A stretch of 64,000 nt of DNA from Sipunculus nudus (taxonomy: Eukaryota > Annelida > Sipuncula > Golfingiida > Sipunculidae). Location: NCBI GenBank assembly GCA_026874595.1, contig CM049307.1, positions 49,261,678 through 49,325,677 of the forward strand, read 5' to 3'. Within the stretch, counting starts at the first letter, position 1, and the number at the start of each line of letters is the position of its first letter. Shown here one piece after another: positions 25,551 to 36,690 of the stretch. Position numbers and translations under genes: made by a program. Under the pieces are notes generated by a model, which worked only from the letters and a program-made list of their open reading frames with translations, made no database searches and was not told the origin of the DNA.

Positions 25551-25596
25551 GTTTTTTTTTTGTTTTTTTTTTTGTTTTTTTTTGTTTTTTTTTTTT
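25551..25596. repeat. T-rich tract with periodic G
   Basis: Runs of about 9-13 T are separated by single G residues, giving a T(n)G pattern of about 46 bp. It may be a degraded poly(A/T) retroelement tail. Confidence 0.8.
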
Positions 25597-25887
25597 GCAC
25601 GTGACCAGTGACCTTTACCATGTATGGAAAGGGGCTTTCTTAATATTGTGAAAAAAAATTATTTTCAGATATTTTTCAATCTGACTTCTGAAACAGAAGA
25701 AACTGATAAAGGTATGTAAAATGGACTGTGTAAGGACATTTGTTGGGGTTTTTTTCTGAATCCGAATTGTTATCATCCTCTGTAAATCCTTTAAAGAAGT
25801 TGGCCAACCACCAGGTACAAGAAGTGAATAGGAATGAGCCACACCTCAGTTTGGTGAAGAATAAGACCGGTAGATGGCGCTAAGAAC

Positions 25888-26578
25888 CACAGGCACTCGT
25901 TTCCAGCACTAAAATGGCCTGGAAACCGAAAACACATTGAGTATTGGCGATATACCCATTATAAAAGAACAAGGTAATGAACTCCACCGCTGCGCGGGCA
26001 AGACAACTTTTTTTCACAAGTCCGAATTCCGGAGAATTATCCGCTTCACAAGCATGATCGCGCGCCTTTTTGTTGAAAACATCTTTATTTCAAGATTAAA
26101 CTTCCAAATATAAAAGTTCCCAACACTAACCGCGAATTCCAGAACGTTTATTCCAGCTGTGACACCGTCATTTGTCATGTATACATTTACTAGTTGCGGA
26201 AGTTGACGTCACCCCGGGCTGAATGGATTTCCCCCTGAGCTGGCGTCTGTGATTGGCTGCATGGTACCAGTCGTTTTCTACATCTCTTTTAGGCGCACAA
26301 TTCAAACAGCTGTCAAATTGTCAATGAAGTTGAAAATCAGTGGACATGGTATGTAAACACAACCAGGACTATTTAATCACTTGTTTTGTATACATTAACG
26401 TCTGTTCTATAACCATAACATGCATTAAGCCCTGGATGACATCAACTTCCCGAAAAAAGATGTCTTGCCCGCGTAGCGGTGGAGTTCATTACCTTGTTCT
26501 TTTATAATGGGTATATCGCCCATACTCAATGTGTTTTCGGTTTCTAGGCCATTTTAGTGCTGGAAACGAGTGCCTGTG
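25888..26578. mobile_element. Foldback-type element with ~125 bp inverted repeats
   Basis: The left arm (25888 to about 26017) starts CACAGGCACTCGTTTCCAGC. The right arm (about 26448 to 26578) is its reverse complement with only a few mismatches, including the phrases ATACCCATTATAAAAGAACA and CTCCACCGCTGCGCGGGC (CTACGCGGGC in the other arm). The interior of about 430 bp has no coding capacity. No convincing target duplication was seen at the tips. The long, closely matching arms suggest a fairly young foldback or MITE insertion. Confidence 0.85.
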
Positions 26579-26596
26579 ATCTGCTCTAACCAGGAT

Positions 26597-26696
26597 GAAA
26601 GAAAGTAGACTGGTACCGCGCTCTATTATGGCACCGCTGCTCTAGGCCAATCATGTGGGCCATAATAAAGCATGGTACCAGTCTAGAAAGAAAGTG
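26597..26696. mobile_element. 78 bp palindromic insertion flanked by direct repeats
   Basis: AGACTGGTACC at 26607 pairs with GGTACCAGTCT ending at 26684, and the pairing extends through CTATTATGG and CCATAATAAAG to give a stem of about 25 bp. The flanks carry the same GAAAGAAAGT decamer on each side, consistent with a target duplication of about 10 bp. A related half, GCATGGTACCAGTC, occurs inside the foldback element at about 26260-26274. Confidence 0.6.
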
Positions 26697-26999
26697 ACGT
26701 GAAGTCACGTGACATCTTAAGGGCATTAGGTATAACCCTGTACGTAAACCTGAACTCAAATGACCTGACCCCTGCAATTTCTGGATATTTGCTCGGAAGT
26801 ACTTTGAGGAATAATAGCGTTATCAAGGCAACAGTTAAAGTTATTATGCATGAGCGTTACATAAAAATAACCATTTCAGCTTACTATTATTCAGCTTCTC
26901 TGTTTTAAGTTCGACTGGAACTCCACCAAGACCGGTATATATACCACAATTATACCCTGTTATAAGTAATACCGAACCTACCCGCGTGCTTCCACCAAG

Positions 27000-27371
27000 C
27001 GAAACATTAATAAAAATATAATAATACTTATAATACTGATACTAATACTGAAATATCTACTACTACTTCTAATAATAATGATATAAATAACAATAATAAT
27101 GTTAAGAAGACGAAGAAGAATTATTATAATAAAAAAATCAGCATTACTACTGCTTCACCAGTACTACTACTTCCAGTAATTTTACTACTACTACTACTAA
27201 TGCGACTGCTACTACTACTACTACTGCTGCTACTGCTACTACTACTACTACTGCTGATATTACTACTACTACTACTTTCGATGATGATGATATTAATAAT
27301 AATAATAATTATTATTATTATAAATATAATTATAATAATAACAAAAACAATCATAATAATAAAATACTTTA
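27000..27371. repeat. Compound trinucleotide-rich tract
   Basis: Blocks of TAA/AAT, GAA, TAC/CTA, GCT-containing and GAT units follow each other for about 370 bp. The Ser- and Ile-rich reverse-strand frame through it is an artefact of the triplets. Confidence 0.9.
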
Positions 27372-29510
27372 AATAACATAATAATATAGATGAAAGACCT
27401 AACACATCAACTGATAATACTGTTGGAATTTGATGTTACTACTTGAACTTCAAATCGTCGCTTACAGGACAGTGTGTTGAATGCATGCACGCGCGGGACA
27501 ATTTTATGTATTCTAGTCATCAATATACACGTGACAAAGTTTCTAGTTTCTTCTTTGTCCGAATACCAGTTGAAGCTACACGGGTGATGGGGTCATTCAA
27601 TGGTATATCCTACGATAAAGGTAGCCAGATATCCTCATTAACATAACAATGCATCGTGCGTTCGTTATCTTTATAACTATCGACATTTGGAATGTGGAAC
27701 GAAACTGATCTGAACCCTAGTTATATTTAAAGCGACCAACCTGGATATCAACGTGTCTACACAGAAAATAAGGAAGATTAGGAGCAGATGGGGAGATGAA
27801 AGAAAAGTATATAATTTCCCGCTTTGATCACGTGCCGAATAAGCAACCAGCGGTCGCTACAGGCGTGAGCTTACAAGCGCCCTGGGTTTCCCTATGGCAA
27901 ATAGTATGTTTGCCCGCAGATTAATGATATGAATAATTGGTCGTTATTTCAACGACAGCTTAATTTGTTTCCCATGATTTCATATATAAACTATATTTTG
28001 ATTATCCTTACTACCTTATGTAAAAAAATGAGTGTTAAAAATGATAACACATAGGTTGTATTATCGAAATACTTTTGTAATGATTATATGTGATAAAAAG
28101 CTAGCTGCTTCGTGCCAGTTTGCAATGTCTCAGTCCTTAAATCAATCAGTTTTCCCTCCACCTTTTGTGTTACGTAGTTTGTTCACTGTTTTATATTATC
28201 TTCACAACTTTGCTGACAAGTACTAACATTGGAAATGGGAAGTTTATATTCTCCTTTATACTCTCCGTGTTTACGTCCACGCTTGGTTGTTTCTCAGTAA
28301 TTTTACCAGAATGCAGCTGAAGAAAACACCCTTCAACTAGATAGTACTCAGTAGACCGCATGCATGCGCCTGTTTAGTGGGCTTATAACAAACTACATGA
28401 CAATACCTGAAACACTTTCATGTGTTTCCTCTATCATGCTATCATGTATCTTTCGAAATTTAAACTGAATTTGTAAATCCTTATTTCATGAAAATTTTCA
28501 ATTTCAGTTTTAAACATGAAAGAAACATAATATATGTTTAAACTATATGGTCCCCGTCCATCAAAATGTGTTTGCACAAATTTGTGTAGACCATGAGTGT
28601 TCCTACTTCCCTTGACTTCAAAAATCACATAACGTTCATGTTCATCCTAGTTGGGGAGCACTATCCCCTACTTGCAGGGAGTGGATGTGGATTTTATTTC
28701 CGGCCCTATACTGGCAGCTGTTACATTGTATTCAGACCATATTTAAGTATATAATATAAGTACATATATTTTTTTCTGTTTAAGCTAACAATAAACAGGC
28801 AAGTAGCTTTTACCAAACTGTGTATACTGAAGAAAACTAGAACTATATTGTTTGGAAGCAGACGATCACCCAATGACAATAATCTCAAGGCCTTATAATT
28901 CACTTGCATGCGCATGTATACGTACGCCACAAACATATGCGCACATATAATCAGGCCATGCTTTTTCGATTCAAATCGATCTGAAGACTTGTAAGATATA
29001 TCCCTTTGGGTGACATTTAAATTTATATATTTACAACTGAAGCAGACACATATTGATTTTTTAGTAAACTATCAGATACAAATTTCCTAGCAGGGCACTC
29101 AACAGAGAACACCAACGCGCAAGCCATTCTCAGCCGGTCGTATGCGTTTTTGTGAGTTTGTTCACGCAATCAAACAGAATCTCATGTACTTTTCAGAACA
29201 TGGCATTTCGGGGACGAGTTAATGAAGAATCGATTAGAATTTGGTGTGGCTCCGGCACATGATCCTGATTCAGCAACGTCAACAATGAATATTCACAAAT
29301 GTAAAGTCACTTAGCACGAGTGAACCTGGCAAAAGGGCCGAATAAGTGAATGTAAACATGGCGGAGGATTGCATTCCTTGGAATGCAGATGTCTAGTTCT
29401 AAATAAGACATGGGATAAGTGATTCTCAAAGTGTTAAAACTGACACGCTTTTATAAAAAGAAAAAGAAAGGGGCCTACAAGAAAGACATACAGACAGACG
29501 GACAGCCTAC
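27372..29510. other. No further PDZ-LIM exon recognised
   Basis: This is the start of the intron that follows PDZ exon 2 on the minus strand. No exon with the required one-base completion and a family-like sequence was found. Confidence 0.45.
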
Positions 29511-29659
29511 CTTTTGACCCTCAGGGACATGCTGCCCCCAGCATTTTTGATGACGTCCTGGGCCTCCTTGTGCGTCAAAAGTTGTGCGTCATTGTTATCT
29601 ATGGAGATTATGACGTCACCGCGGTGCAGTTCCCCTTCAGCCGGGCTCCCGACGAATAC
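29511..29659 (-). CDS. Pdlim-like: PDZ-LIM (PDLIM/ZASP family) protein, coding exon 2
   Basis: This exon encodes the second part of the PDZ domain begun at 56621-56737. The translation opens with VFVGSPAEGELHRGDVI, continues through SIDNNDAQLLTHKEAQDVI, and ends with GGSMSLRVK. The GSPAEGEL-RGDVI stretch is the usual PDZ segment after the beta-B strand. The His of LTHKEAQ falls at the first position of helix alpha-B, the class I PDZ signature. The acceptor reads ttgtctatag and the donor reads AAAAG-gtaggc. The exon is 149 nt: 49 full codons plus AG, so it leaves in phase 2 and requires a next exon that supplies one base. Joined to exon 1 it gives 88 residues covering a whole PDZ. No downstream exon (ZM motif, LIM domains) was recognised below 29511 on the minus strand, so the gene probably runs off the left edge or uses exons too short to recognise by eye. 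Confidence 0.9.
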
Positions 29660-31010
29660 CTATAGACAAAAGTTACCAACGGTCAGAAAAACACAGGACA
29701 TTTTTTTTATAATTTCTCATCTCATTATTACCAAGTTTGTGCAAGAGGTGCAAGAGACGTATAAACAATGTTTATATTAAGATAGAAAGAGTGATTTTAC
29801 TCACTAGCTTATATGACCCGTACATTATTTTGCACTTGAAGACCAGTTGACGTTTATGCCAAATACGGCATGTGGTTCTTTTATATAATGAAGACAGGTT
29901 AAAATAGTTGAGTATTAATAGATAACACACCCGTGACGGATGAACACTTTTCTTTACAAGAGCATGATTAACATGCCTTAAGATAAATTGTTAATAAATC
30001 AGTTAATGAATAAGTTAATCAAAAATTAAGACAAAAGTATATTTTCTACATTTTCTACATACCCCATATTTTATGAATACAACAGTGTTTGTTGACGGTA
30101 TAGAAACAACTGAACATTCTGTAATGTTTGACACTCTAAGTCTCAGAAATATAAAGATGTCACATAAAGCCTGAGGCCTTGATTCAGATAACATACTGCT
30201 TTCTGGCTTGTTCTTTACCATGACTGAGACGGGCTCAAACTCAGTCATGCACGCTACATAATAAGGGAAAGTATCTGCAGCGCGACCCTCAACCAGGGTC
30301 GCGCATGATGAAAGAAAAAACCCAAAAATTTTGATCCGTTTAGACTGAATAATTTCTGTAATGGAAACACCTATGGCATATGACATTTTGGTTGCTTAAT
30401 TTCATCTTCATATAACGCAGCATTTTGAAAATTACCTAGAATATGACACGTCTAGCGTATTATCTTGTCAATTATAGTGCTAGCATCCATACATGGTTCC
30501 TCCGTTCACATGTACAATAATGGAGGATTCAAGGGAGTTCGAAGTGCACTCTCAAGTACTATGTTTACGATATTTAATAGATTCATATTTGCATTTTTGC
30601 GTGTATTTTGTGAACAAAAAAAATATTTTCAGTCATTCCGTTCCTAGTTTGCGCGAGTGCCTGCAAATAAATCACTGGTTCACTCGTCCACGACGTTGTA
30701 TGGATGCAACTTTTGTAAGGAATGTCAACTCGTGACCACGACAACTTTCCCCCTTGATACAGAATCGTATTTGCCACAGTAGCTGCAATAGCCTAATGAA
30801 ATATCAATCGATTTATGGATAAATAAGGGGAGTCACCACCCTTAAGGCATACTATGCATCAATCCCGACAGTTAAAGACAAACAAAAGTGCAAATCTGAG
30901 GCATGGCCACAAAGAAGTTCCGTGACAAAACTCCTTTGCAACCACACAGTCAATTAAAATAAAGGTCCGATGTCAGGGTAGCTTTGCTGGCATATGCCAA
31001 ATGGAAGTGA

Positions 31011-31382
31011 GCTATTCTTTACAGTACTAATGACTTATTAGCGCCATCTTTTCACCGTGGGCCAAAATGCTTAATCAAGCATGAGGTCGTAAGAGCCAAG
31101 TGTTTAACATTGCCAGGATCGTTACCGCCCCGAGCGAACAAATCAACAGCCAGATTAGATGAAGAACTGCAAAGGGCTATCATGCTAAATGTCAAACAGT
31201 TGCAGAAAGCCAATGGAAATTCCTCCTTTTCATGTTATACACCACTGCGAATTCAGACTCTAGTTCCTGTTAACATGATAATGGACAACATTGACCTCGT
31301 TATGTCGAAGTCAAGAAAACTTCCAGAAAACTTCGATGTAACCAAGGTGCAACAAATATACGAATTTTACTTGGCAATATAA
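31011..31382 (+). CDS. Unrecognised open frame, possible exon or transposon remnant
   Basis: The plus strand stays open for about 124 codons from just after a TGA at 31008-31010 to a TAA at 31380-31382. The later part is hydrophilic and protein-like, with segments such as RLDEELQRAIMLNVKQLQKA and PENFDVTKVQQIYEFYLAI. There is no in-frame ATG near the start, so if real it would be a terminal exon or part of a decayed element. I do not recognise a family. It lies inside the large PDZ-LIM intron on the opposite strand. An open frame of this length can occur by chance in such DNA. Confidence 0.15.
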   Translation, partial: AILYSTNDLLAPSFHRGPKCLIKHEVVRAKCLTLPGSLPPRANKSTARLDEELQRAIMLNVKQLQKANGNSSFSCYTPLRIQTLVPVNMIMDNIDLVMSKSRKLPENFDVTKVQQIYEFYLAI

Positions 31383-32149
31383 TGAATATTGCCCGTCAAG
31401 TACTGTTATTAAAAGGCATGATCCAGACAGAAAACGTATAGTTCACCTATAAACAAAAATTGCATGTTTCTCGGTGTTATGACCGAGCAATGGAGATGAT
31501 CAAACATTCGTGACCCACAGGTGTGGTAGACACCGGGTCTGGGGACACCAGGATACAGAATGACATTTAGCGAGTGCTTCCTTCTTGGAACTGGAAATGG
31601 AATTCTGTAGATGAACATAGCTTAGATTACTATAACATTACAAATGGTGGCGGTTAACTTCACCAATAAAATTATTTAAAAAACAGCTTTAAACCTGAGA
31701 TGAAGATGACATGACCAAATACCGTAAGTTTCCTTGAATAAGAAACCTTCGTGCATAAACCTACACCATGTCTGCCACCAAAACACCTGGTTCTGGGGAA
31801 TGTTAACCCTCTGCTACTCTTACAACTCGTGTAGTTAATGAGGTTAGACTAGCAACTGTGTCTAAGCTTTGGTTACAAGTAGCATCAGCAAATGGCATTC
31901 TGTTTCCAGTGGTAAACACACACACGGTGATCGTTAGGCTATGTTACTGCCGGCTTGAGGCAGTAAAATTTACCTGAAGCTCACTTGGAAGCCGGCCTTC
32001 CTCCCTTACAAAGCTGCTTCTAATATCCGACACAGAGAAGTGGTTAGGTAACACCAGAGTTCATTGCTATCCTATCTAGATCTTGTTCAGCATACAAGGT
32101 CAAATATACGATCCAGATGTTCAGGTTATTATGGTAATAACTATATTAT

Positions 32150-32290
32150 GATTATGATATTATTATTATTATTATTATTATTATTGGTATGATGATGATG
32201 ATGATGATGATTATTATTATTATTATTATTATCATCATTATTATTATTATTACTGTTATTATTATTATTATTACAATAACTATTATTATA

Positions 32291-32346
<56 letters not shown>
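32150..32346. repeat. (TTA)n microsatellite with ATG block
   Basis: Mainly TTA/ATT repeats, interrupted by a (GAT)n block near 32191-32212. The Asn-rich and Ile-rich frames on the two strands are artefacts. Confidence 0.95.
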
Positions 32347-32348
<2 letters not shown>

Positions 32349-32752
32349 GGTATTTTTTTAATTCTCAATTAAACAAAAAGATATAGATTAATGTTTCTAC
32401 ATTTCTGATTAATAAAACTAACCTGTATCAAAAACCTAGGTAGAAAGATTCATATTTGACACATTCCTTCGAAATTGTGCGGGAAAATTTTAAAAAGAAT
32501 ATTGTATTACTTTGAAGATATATTTCTCAAAGAAGGGCACTTTTTTGGGAGATGGCGTATCGCAAGAGATTCTTTGTTTTTTTTTTTGTTTTTTTTTTTT
32601 TTTTATTTAGCGTATCTGTAGGACTGTTTGTGAATGTAACTGTGTGTCTGTATTTGGTTGTCAGTTGTTTAATGTAATGAATTATTTTCTGTATGGATGA
32701 ATTCGTTTTTTAAAGATATTTTCAGCGGATAAAAAGTATATTTTTGCTGTGT

Positions 32753-32755
<3 letters not shown>

Positions 32756-32788
<33 letters not shown>
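32756..32788. repeat. (GA)n microsatellite
   Basis: About 14 GA units with a terminal GC interruption, following a T-rich stretch that includes T runs at about 32575-32604. Confidence 0.9.
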
Positions 32789-32789
<1 letters not shown>

Positions 32790-33959
32790 GAAATAACGTC
32801 GCAGCTATGACAGAACAAGAGTTAAACAGACAGATTAGATATATTAGCTATATACATGGGTAGAAAACTACTCTTTTAGTAGCGTAGCTTTGGTTTAGAC
32901 ATTAATAAAGAATTAGTCTTAGACATAAGGTATTTGACCAGTATTTATATTTGTATAATGCATTTTCCGTAAACTTCTTCTTTCCGCAAAAGAATACATA
33001 AAAACGTTCGAGACAAAATTAATCTGTTCCAACGGGAATCCTGTACAAAGCGTAGAAATCACAGATTCTTTTAATCATTTCCCATCCCTTTTTTACCGCT
33101 ATTTCCCCATAGATATCAACGTCGTTGAAACTCAGTTATTCTGACATCACTTTGATTACATGAGTTTTAGAAACTGTTATGCAGCCAGGTTGGCTTACAT
33201 ATGAAGCTAGTCGATATACAGGGTTTTCTCCAGATTATCTTGTGTACATGCGAGTTGTTTACAGGAGTATCCGCGCATCTGTTCATCATGTTCGCCAGCA
33301 GTGGCCTTCATCTGACGAGCGTACAGCACGTCACCTCCACAAATGCGCGGTTTGCCCGTTTCCTGGCGGAGTGCCTAGCGTTGTTTAATACAATATCACG
33401 TGTTACATCATATGTTCCAAGCTTTGCGGCTCTTCCAGAATGGCCGCCATGACAAATTGTCTTTACACCATGTAAGTGGGCCATCGTAAGGCACCGAAGA
33501 AATAAATATTTATCGCATATCTAGGGTAGGGAGGAAGACTTCTCAGATGTTAAACACCTCGAGTTAGAAATTTCTACGTTTCCTGGTATAAATCACTAAC
33601 TGTTACACCTGTTGTGGTTTGTAAAATGGCCGCTGTGACAGGCTTACCCGTATACAATTTAAGTACACACCCACTGATGAGGTGCAGAACACTGATGAGT
33701 TACAGAAACCATTTCTCATCCCATAATTTGGGGGAGAGAGTACCCATGACAGTATCTATGATACTTGGTTTCCCACAGAGGGTATCTTCAAACAAATTTC
33801 ATAGCACTTTACAAAATTTTACGTGCTAAGTACATATTCTATCAGTTTACTGTTAGAATTATGGAACTAATTGTATTTACATTTATATATCGATTTTACA
33901 TATCTATCTGAAATTTATAGCAAATTTTACAGTAAATGTTTTGTTTTTATATAGATCAA

Positions 33960-33960
<1 letters not shown>

Positions 33961-33990
<30 letters not shown>
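33961..33990. repeat. C-run and (CT)n microsatellite
   Basis: About eight C residues followed by about ten CT units. Confidence 0.9.
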
Positions 33991-35087
33991 CGCGTATCTT
34001 TTACGAAATATTCCTTTTTCACTATGGCTTTCAAATTATGCAGTTTGATTTCACAGGGTATATATCTGGGAATCACAAGTGTAATAGATTAAACTTTAAA
34101 ATACCTTGAACGCTTTAAATTACAATAATATTTCATAAAATACGTATTTTGTTTTCTCCTGCATCTGATTTACAAGTGTCCTTACTTCTTTGTATATTTT
34201 TCTGTCATAAACAAACCTCCTGATTTTCTGTTAAGTTTCTTTTCTAAACACATTATATGAAGAATCTAGTCCCCAGGTCGGAAACAGTAAGGCCATTCAG
34301 TTTCTTCATAATTTTATGATTCCACATTCACGGACATGACACGAATATTTCTGAATCAATGCCAATGTATAACGAACGCGAAATATGTGTGCTAAGAATC
34401 TTAAATGACCTCTTAGCGATCACAGACACAACAACTTGGGTTACATAAACGAAAGGCACTCAAGGATTATGCTGAATGGAAAGACCGCACCAACAATACC
34501 CACAGTAAGGAAGTGGTCGAAGTGCAACGTCCGAGGTTCTGGTATAGGTGTGGTTGGGAGAGCTTGGACATACGGCCTGGACGGCTCAGTACGGCTGAAT
34601 GCAATTATGTTTACAGGCATGATATGCACAGGTGCGCGGGTATTTATTCGGTCTCTCCGCGGCCCTTCAACGTGAAAGATAACGTGTGAGTGGGCAGCAA
34701 GGTGGGCTATTTTTAGCTCTCTTTACCAGAAAGCTTCCAAGGCCTGTAGTGTAGCTGGGGGGCCTGTCCTTAGCTATCCTCGAAATAGATGAGCTCACAC
34801 TTTGGAAATCTGCCCGCGCTGTATAAACATGTATATGTCACTAATATTAAAGGTGACATTAACCATAGCTCCTCATTATATAACATGCGGGTGTAGTTGG
34901 AGCCTGAAAACGGCGACGAACTGTACCAATGACGTTTCTTTATATTTCTCAGAATACAGTTCATGCCAGGACTTTGAACTTTGTGCTTAAATAAAAACCT
35001 CAGCGCCAGTTCAAACAAGCAGACGCCGGAGTTGCCTGATACCGGTGTTCCCATGGTAATATAGGCCTGATGTCTGACGCAACAGAA

Positions 35088-35126
35088 TTTAAAAGTCTAT
35101 ATATCTCTCTCCCTCACGGTTTAAAA

Positions 35127-35176
<50 letters not shown>

Positions 35177-35337
35177 TATAACTCTCCCGCACGGTGTAAA
35201 AGTCTATATATCTCTCTCTCCCTCACGATGTAAAGTCTATATATCTCACCCCCTCACGGTTTAAAAGTCTATAAATAGTATATAACTCTCCCGCACGGTG
35301 TAAAAGTCTATATTTCTTTCTCCCTCACGGTTTAAAA

Positions 35338-35381
<44 letters not shown>

Positions 35382-35484
35382 CATATAACTCTCCCTCATG
35401 GTGTAAAAGTCTATATATTTTTTCTCCCTCACGGTTTAAAAGACTATATATATATAGTATATAACTCTCCCGCACGGTGTAAAA

Positions 35485-35524
<40 letters not shown>

Positions 35525-36098
35525 TATAACTCTCCCGCACTGTGTAAAAGTCTATATATCTCTCTCCCTCACGGTTTAAAAGTCTATATATATATATCTC
35601 CCTCACGATTTAAAAGTCTATATATCTCTCTCCAACACGGTTTAAAAGTCTTCATTTCTTTCATCAACACGGTTTAAAAGACTATATATCTCTCTCCCTC
35701 ACGGTTTAAAAGTCTATTTATATACTAGTATAGTATATAACTCTCCCGCAGGGTGTAAAAGACTATATATCTCTCTCCCTCACGGTTTAAATGTCTATAT
35801 ATCTCTCCCTCACGATTTAAAAGTCTATATATCTCTCTCCAACACGGTTTAAAAGTCTATTTATCCCTTCCCTCACGGCTTAAAAGTCTATATATCCCTC
35901 TCCCTCACGGTTTAAAAGTCTATATATCTCTCTCCCTCACGATTTAAAAGTAAGTATATCTCTCTCCAACACGGTTTAAAAGTCTATATATCTCTCTCCT
36001 TCACGGTTTAAAAGTCTATATATATATATATATATATAGTATATAACTCGCCCGCACGGTGTAAAAGTCTACATATCTCTCCCCCTCACGGTTTAAAA

Positions 36099-36134
<36 letters not shown>

Positions 36135-36191
36135 TATAACTCTCCCGCAGAATGTAAATGTCTATATATCTCTCTCCCTCAGGGTTTAAAA

Positions 36192-36241
<50 letters not shown>

Positions 36242-36690
36242 TATAACTCTCCCGCACGATGTAAAAGTCTATATATCTCTCTCCCTCAGGGTTTAAAAGT
36301 ATATATATATATATAGTATATAACTCTCCCGCACGGTGTAAAAGTCTATATATCTCTCTCCCTCAGGGTTTAAAAGTCTATATATATATAGTATATAACT
36401 CTCTTGCACGGTGTTAAAGTCTATATATCTCTCCCCCTCACGGTTAAAAAGTCAACAGATATCTCTCCCTCGAGGTTTAAAAGTCTAGTGATCTCTCTCC
36501 CTCAAGGTTTAAAAGTCTATAGAATTCCCCTCACAGTTTAAAAGTCTACAGATCACCGTCCTCGCGGTTTAAAAGTCTACAGATCTCTCTCCCTCCATGT
36601 TTAAAAGTCTATAGATCTCTCTCCCTCATGGTTTAAAAGTCTATTGAACTCTCCCTCATGGTTTGAAAGTCAAAAGATCTCCCCTCTTCC
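35088..36690. repeat. 1.6 kb minisatellite, ~31 bp unit, with (TA)n expansions
   Basis: The unit reads roughly TTTAAAAGTCTATATATCTC followed by TCTCCCTCACGG and recurs about 50 times. At least eight units carry the internal TATATA expanded into (TA)n arrays of about 10 to over 50 bp. Each expansion is followed by a variant unit, GTATATAACTCTCCCGCACG plus GTGTAAAAGT, so a two-part higher-order pattern exists. The last third (from about 36430) is more diverged and has no large TA expansion. It lies within intron 1 of the PDZ-LIM gene. Confidence 0.95.

Noticed and set aside
30015-30386. 123-codon reverse-strand frame just left of intron 1's midpoint, adjacent to PDZ exon 2.
   Set aside because: No family resemblance; composition is like the surrounding AT-rich DNA and no splice link to the PDZ exons in phase was seen.
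32141-32386. Poly-Asn and poly-Ile frames.
   Set aside because: Products of a TTA/ATT microsatellite read in frame; no coding evidence.
35088-36690. CRISPR-like regular repeats.
   Set aside because: The units are contiguous and diverged with no unique spacers, and the DNA is eukaryotic in character.
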